A stretch of DNA of 24,425 bases from a virus: positions 1-24,425 of the IMG/VR virus record IMGVR_UViG_3300021375_000155. One strand, given 5' to 3'. Positions 24,101 to 24,425 of this stretch are shown one piece after another. Every line of letters begins with the position of its first letter. The stretch's first letter is position 1. The notes beneath the pieces are model-generated. The model worked only from the letters and a program-made list of their open reading frames with translations. It made no database searches and was not told the origin of the DNA. The position numbers and the translations under genes were made by a program.

Positions 24101-24425
24101 TATAAACCCCATTTATTTGTTAAATATGTGTTCATTTGCCCTCGTTCTGTATCGCTTAATTTTCTAGGAAATGCAACTACTTCCCCTATAACACCTTGCC
24201 AACCGTTAGAATTATTAGCTCTTTCACCACCTACACAAATACCATTAACGCCAATAGGTGAATTTGCCGAAAAAGATATAAGAAAATTATTTGCTATTGT
24301 ATTTGCAACACCTAAAACATCATCGCCACTTGATATTACTATTTCGTTTAAATACAAATTATCAAAAAACCTATAATTATAAAAATCGGGTGTTCCGGGA
24401 TACCCTACTAATCCTACCCCCCCTG
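24100..24425 (-). CDS. LamG/concanavalin-type lectin or fibre protein, C-terminal part, 5' end beyond window
   Basis: The frame stays open from the stop at 24100-24102 to the right edge: upstream of a possible TTG at 24357 it continues as ..GLVGYPGTPDFYNYRFFDN. So this is the end of a larger gene, not an 85-aa protein. The C-terminus (GWQGVIGEVVAFPRKLSDTE, then a helix ending YLTNKWGL) is the classic end of a LamG/concanavalin A-like domain, where a last strand is followed by 'LS..ER..V..YL..K(W/Y)G'. Such domains often sit at the tip of phage fibres and bind carbohydrate. The ~20 visible residues at the edge are Gly-rich. Its role in receptor binding is inferred. Confidence 0.82.
   Translation of the reverse strand, partial: GGVGLVGYPGTPDFYNYRFFDNLYLNEIVISSGDDVLGVANTIANNFLISFSANSPIGVNGICVGGERANNSNGWQGVIGEVVAFPRKLSDTERGQMNTYLTNKWGL

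Noticed and set aside
1-24425. tRNA genes, CRISPR arrays, insertion sequences, integrase or attachment sites
   Set aside because: None was seen on reading; gene density is high and the gaps are too short to hold them.

Overview
The window is a late (structural and packaging) gene block of a tailed bacteriophage. The DNA is AT-rich, and every gene I can support lies on the minus strand, so transcription runs from the right end (24425) to the left end (1). Genes are packed tightly, often with 1-19 nt overlaps, and most lack a strong Shine-Dalgarno site. Five gene borders carry TAnnTTTG, the -7 element of Bacteroidota promoters, so the host is most likely a member of the Bacteroidota, plausibly a flavobacterium. 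The protein set (large TerL, 806-aa portal with a Gln-rich tail, ring/adaptor protein, very large nozzle-like protein, internal virion proteins) fits a short-tailed phage of the broad group that includes crAss-like and marine flavobacterial podoviruses. The exact taxon is inference. I see no tail tube, sheath or tape measure, but the window is cut at both ends.

Layout in transcription order: the 3' end of a LamG-type lectin or fibre gene cut by the right edge; two small phage proteins (95 and 108 aa); promoter; a run of small proteins (76-aa coiled coil, 74 aa, 189-aa GroES-like, 93 aa as a terminase-small-subunit candidate); TerL; promoter inside the end of TerL; portal; promoter; scaffold-like protein and major capsid protein; terminator; a 247-aa conserved protein; terminator; promoter; two connector or ring-type proteins; a 1569-aa nozzle-like protein and a 251-aa companion; promoter; a 288-aa Ala/Gly-rich internal protein; a 531-aa virion protein; and a very large open frame (at least 1386 codons) that runs off the left edge.

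Working together: terminase packs DNA through the portal into a shell built from scaffold and major capsid protein. The ring and nozzle proteins close the portal and form the short tail. The internal proteins at the left end are probably packaged and ejected with the DNA. Promoters and hairpins divide the block into roughly five transcription units, with scaffold and major capsid protein forming one bracketed unit. No rRNA, tRNA, CRISPR array or insertion sequence was seen, and no stretch over 300 bases lacks a gene.

The least ordinary items are: the giant left-edge frame with an HDFYGH / EENAW module at its visible end; the GroES-like protein beside the terminase genes; an InlB/Flg_new-like repeat near the C-terminus of the nozzle-like protein; and the repeated TAnnTTTGC start signals. 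None amounts to proof of a new system.
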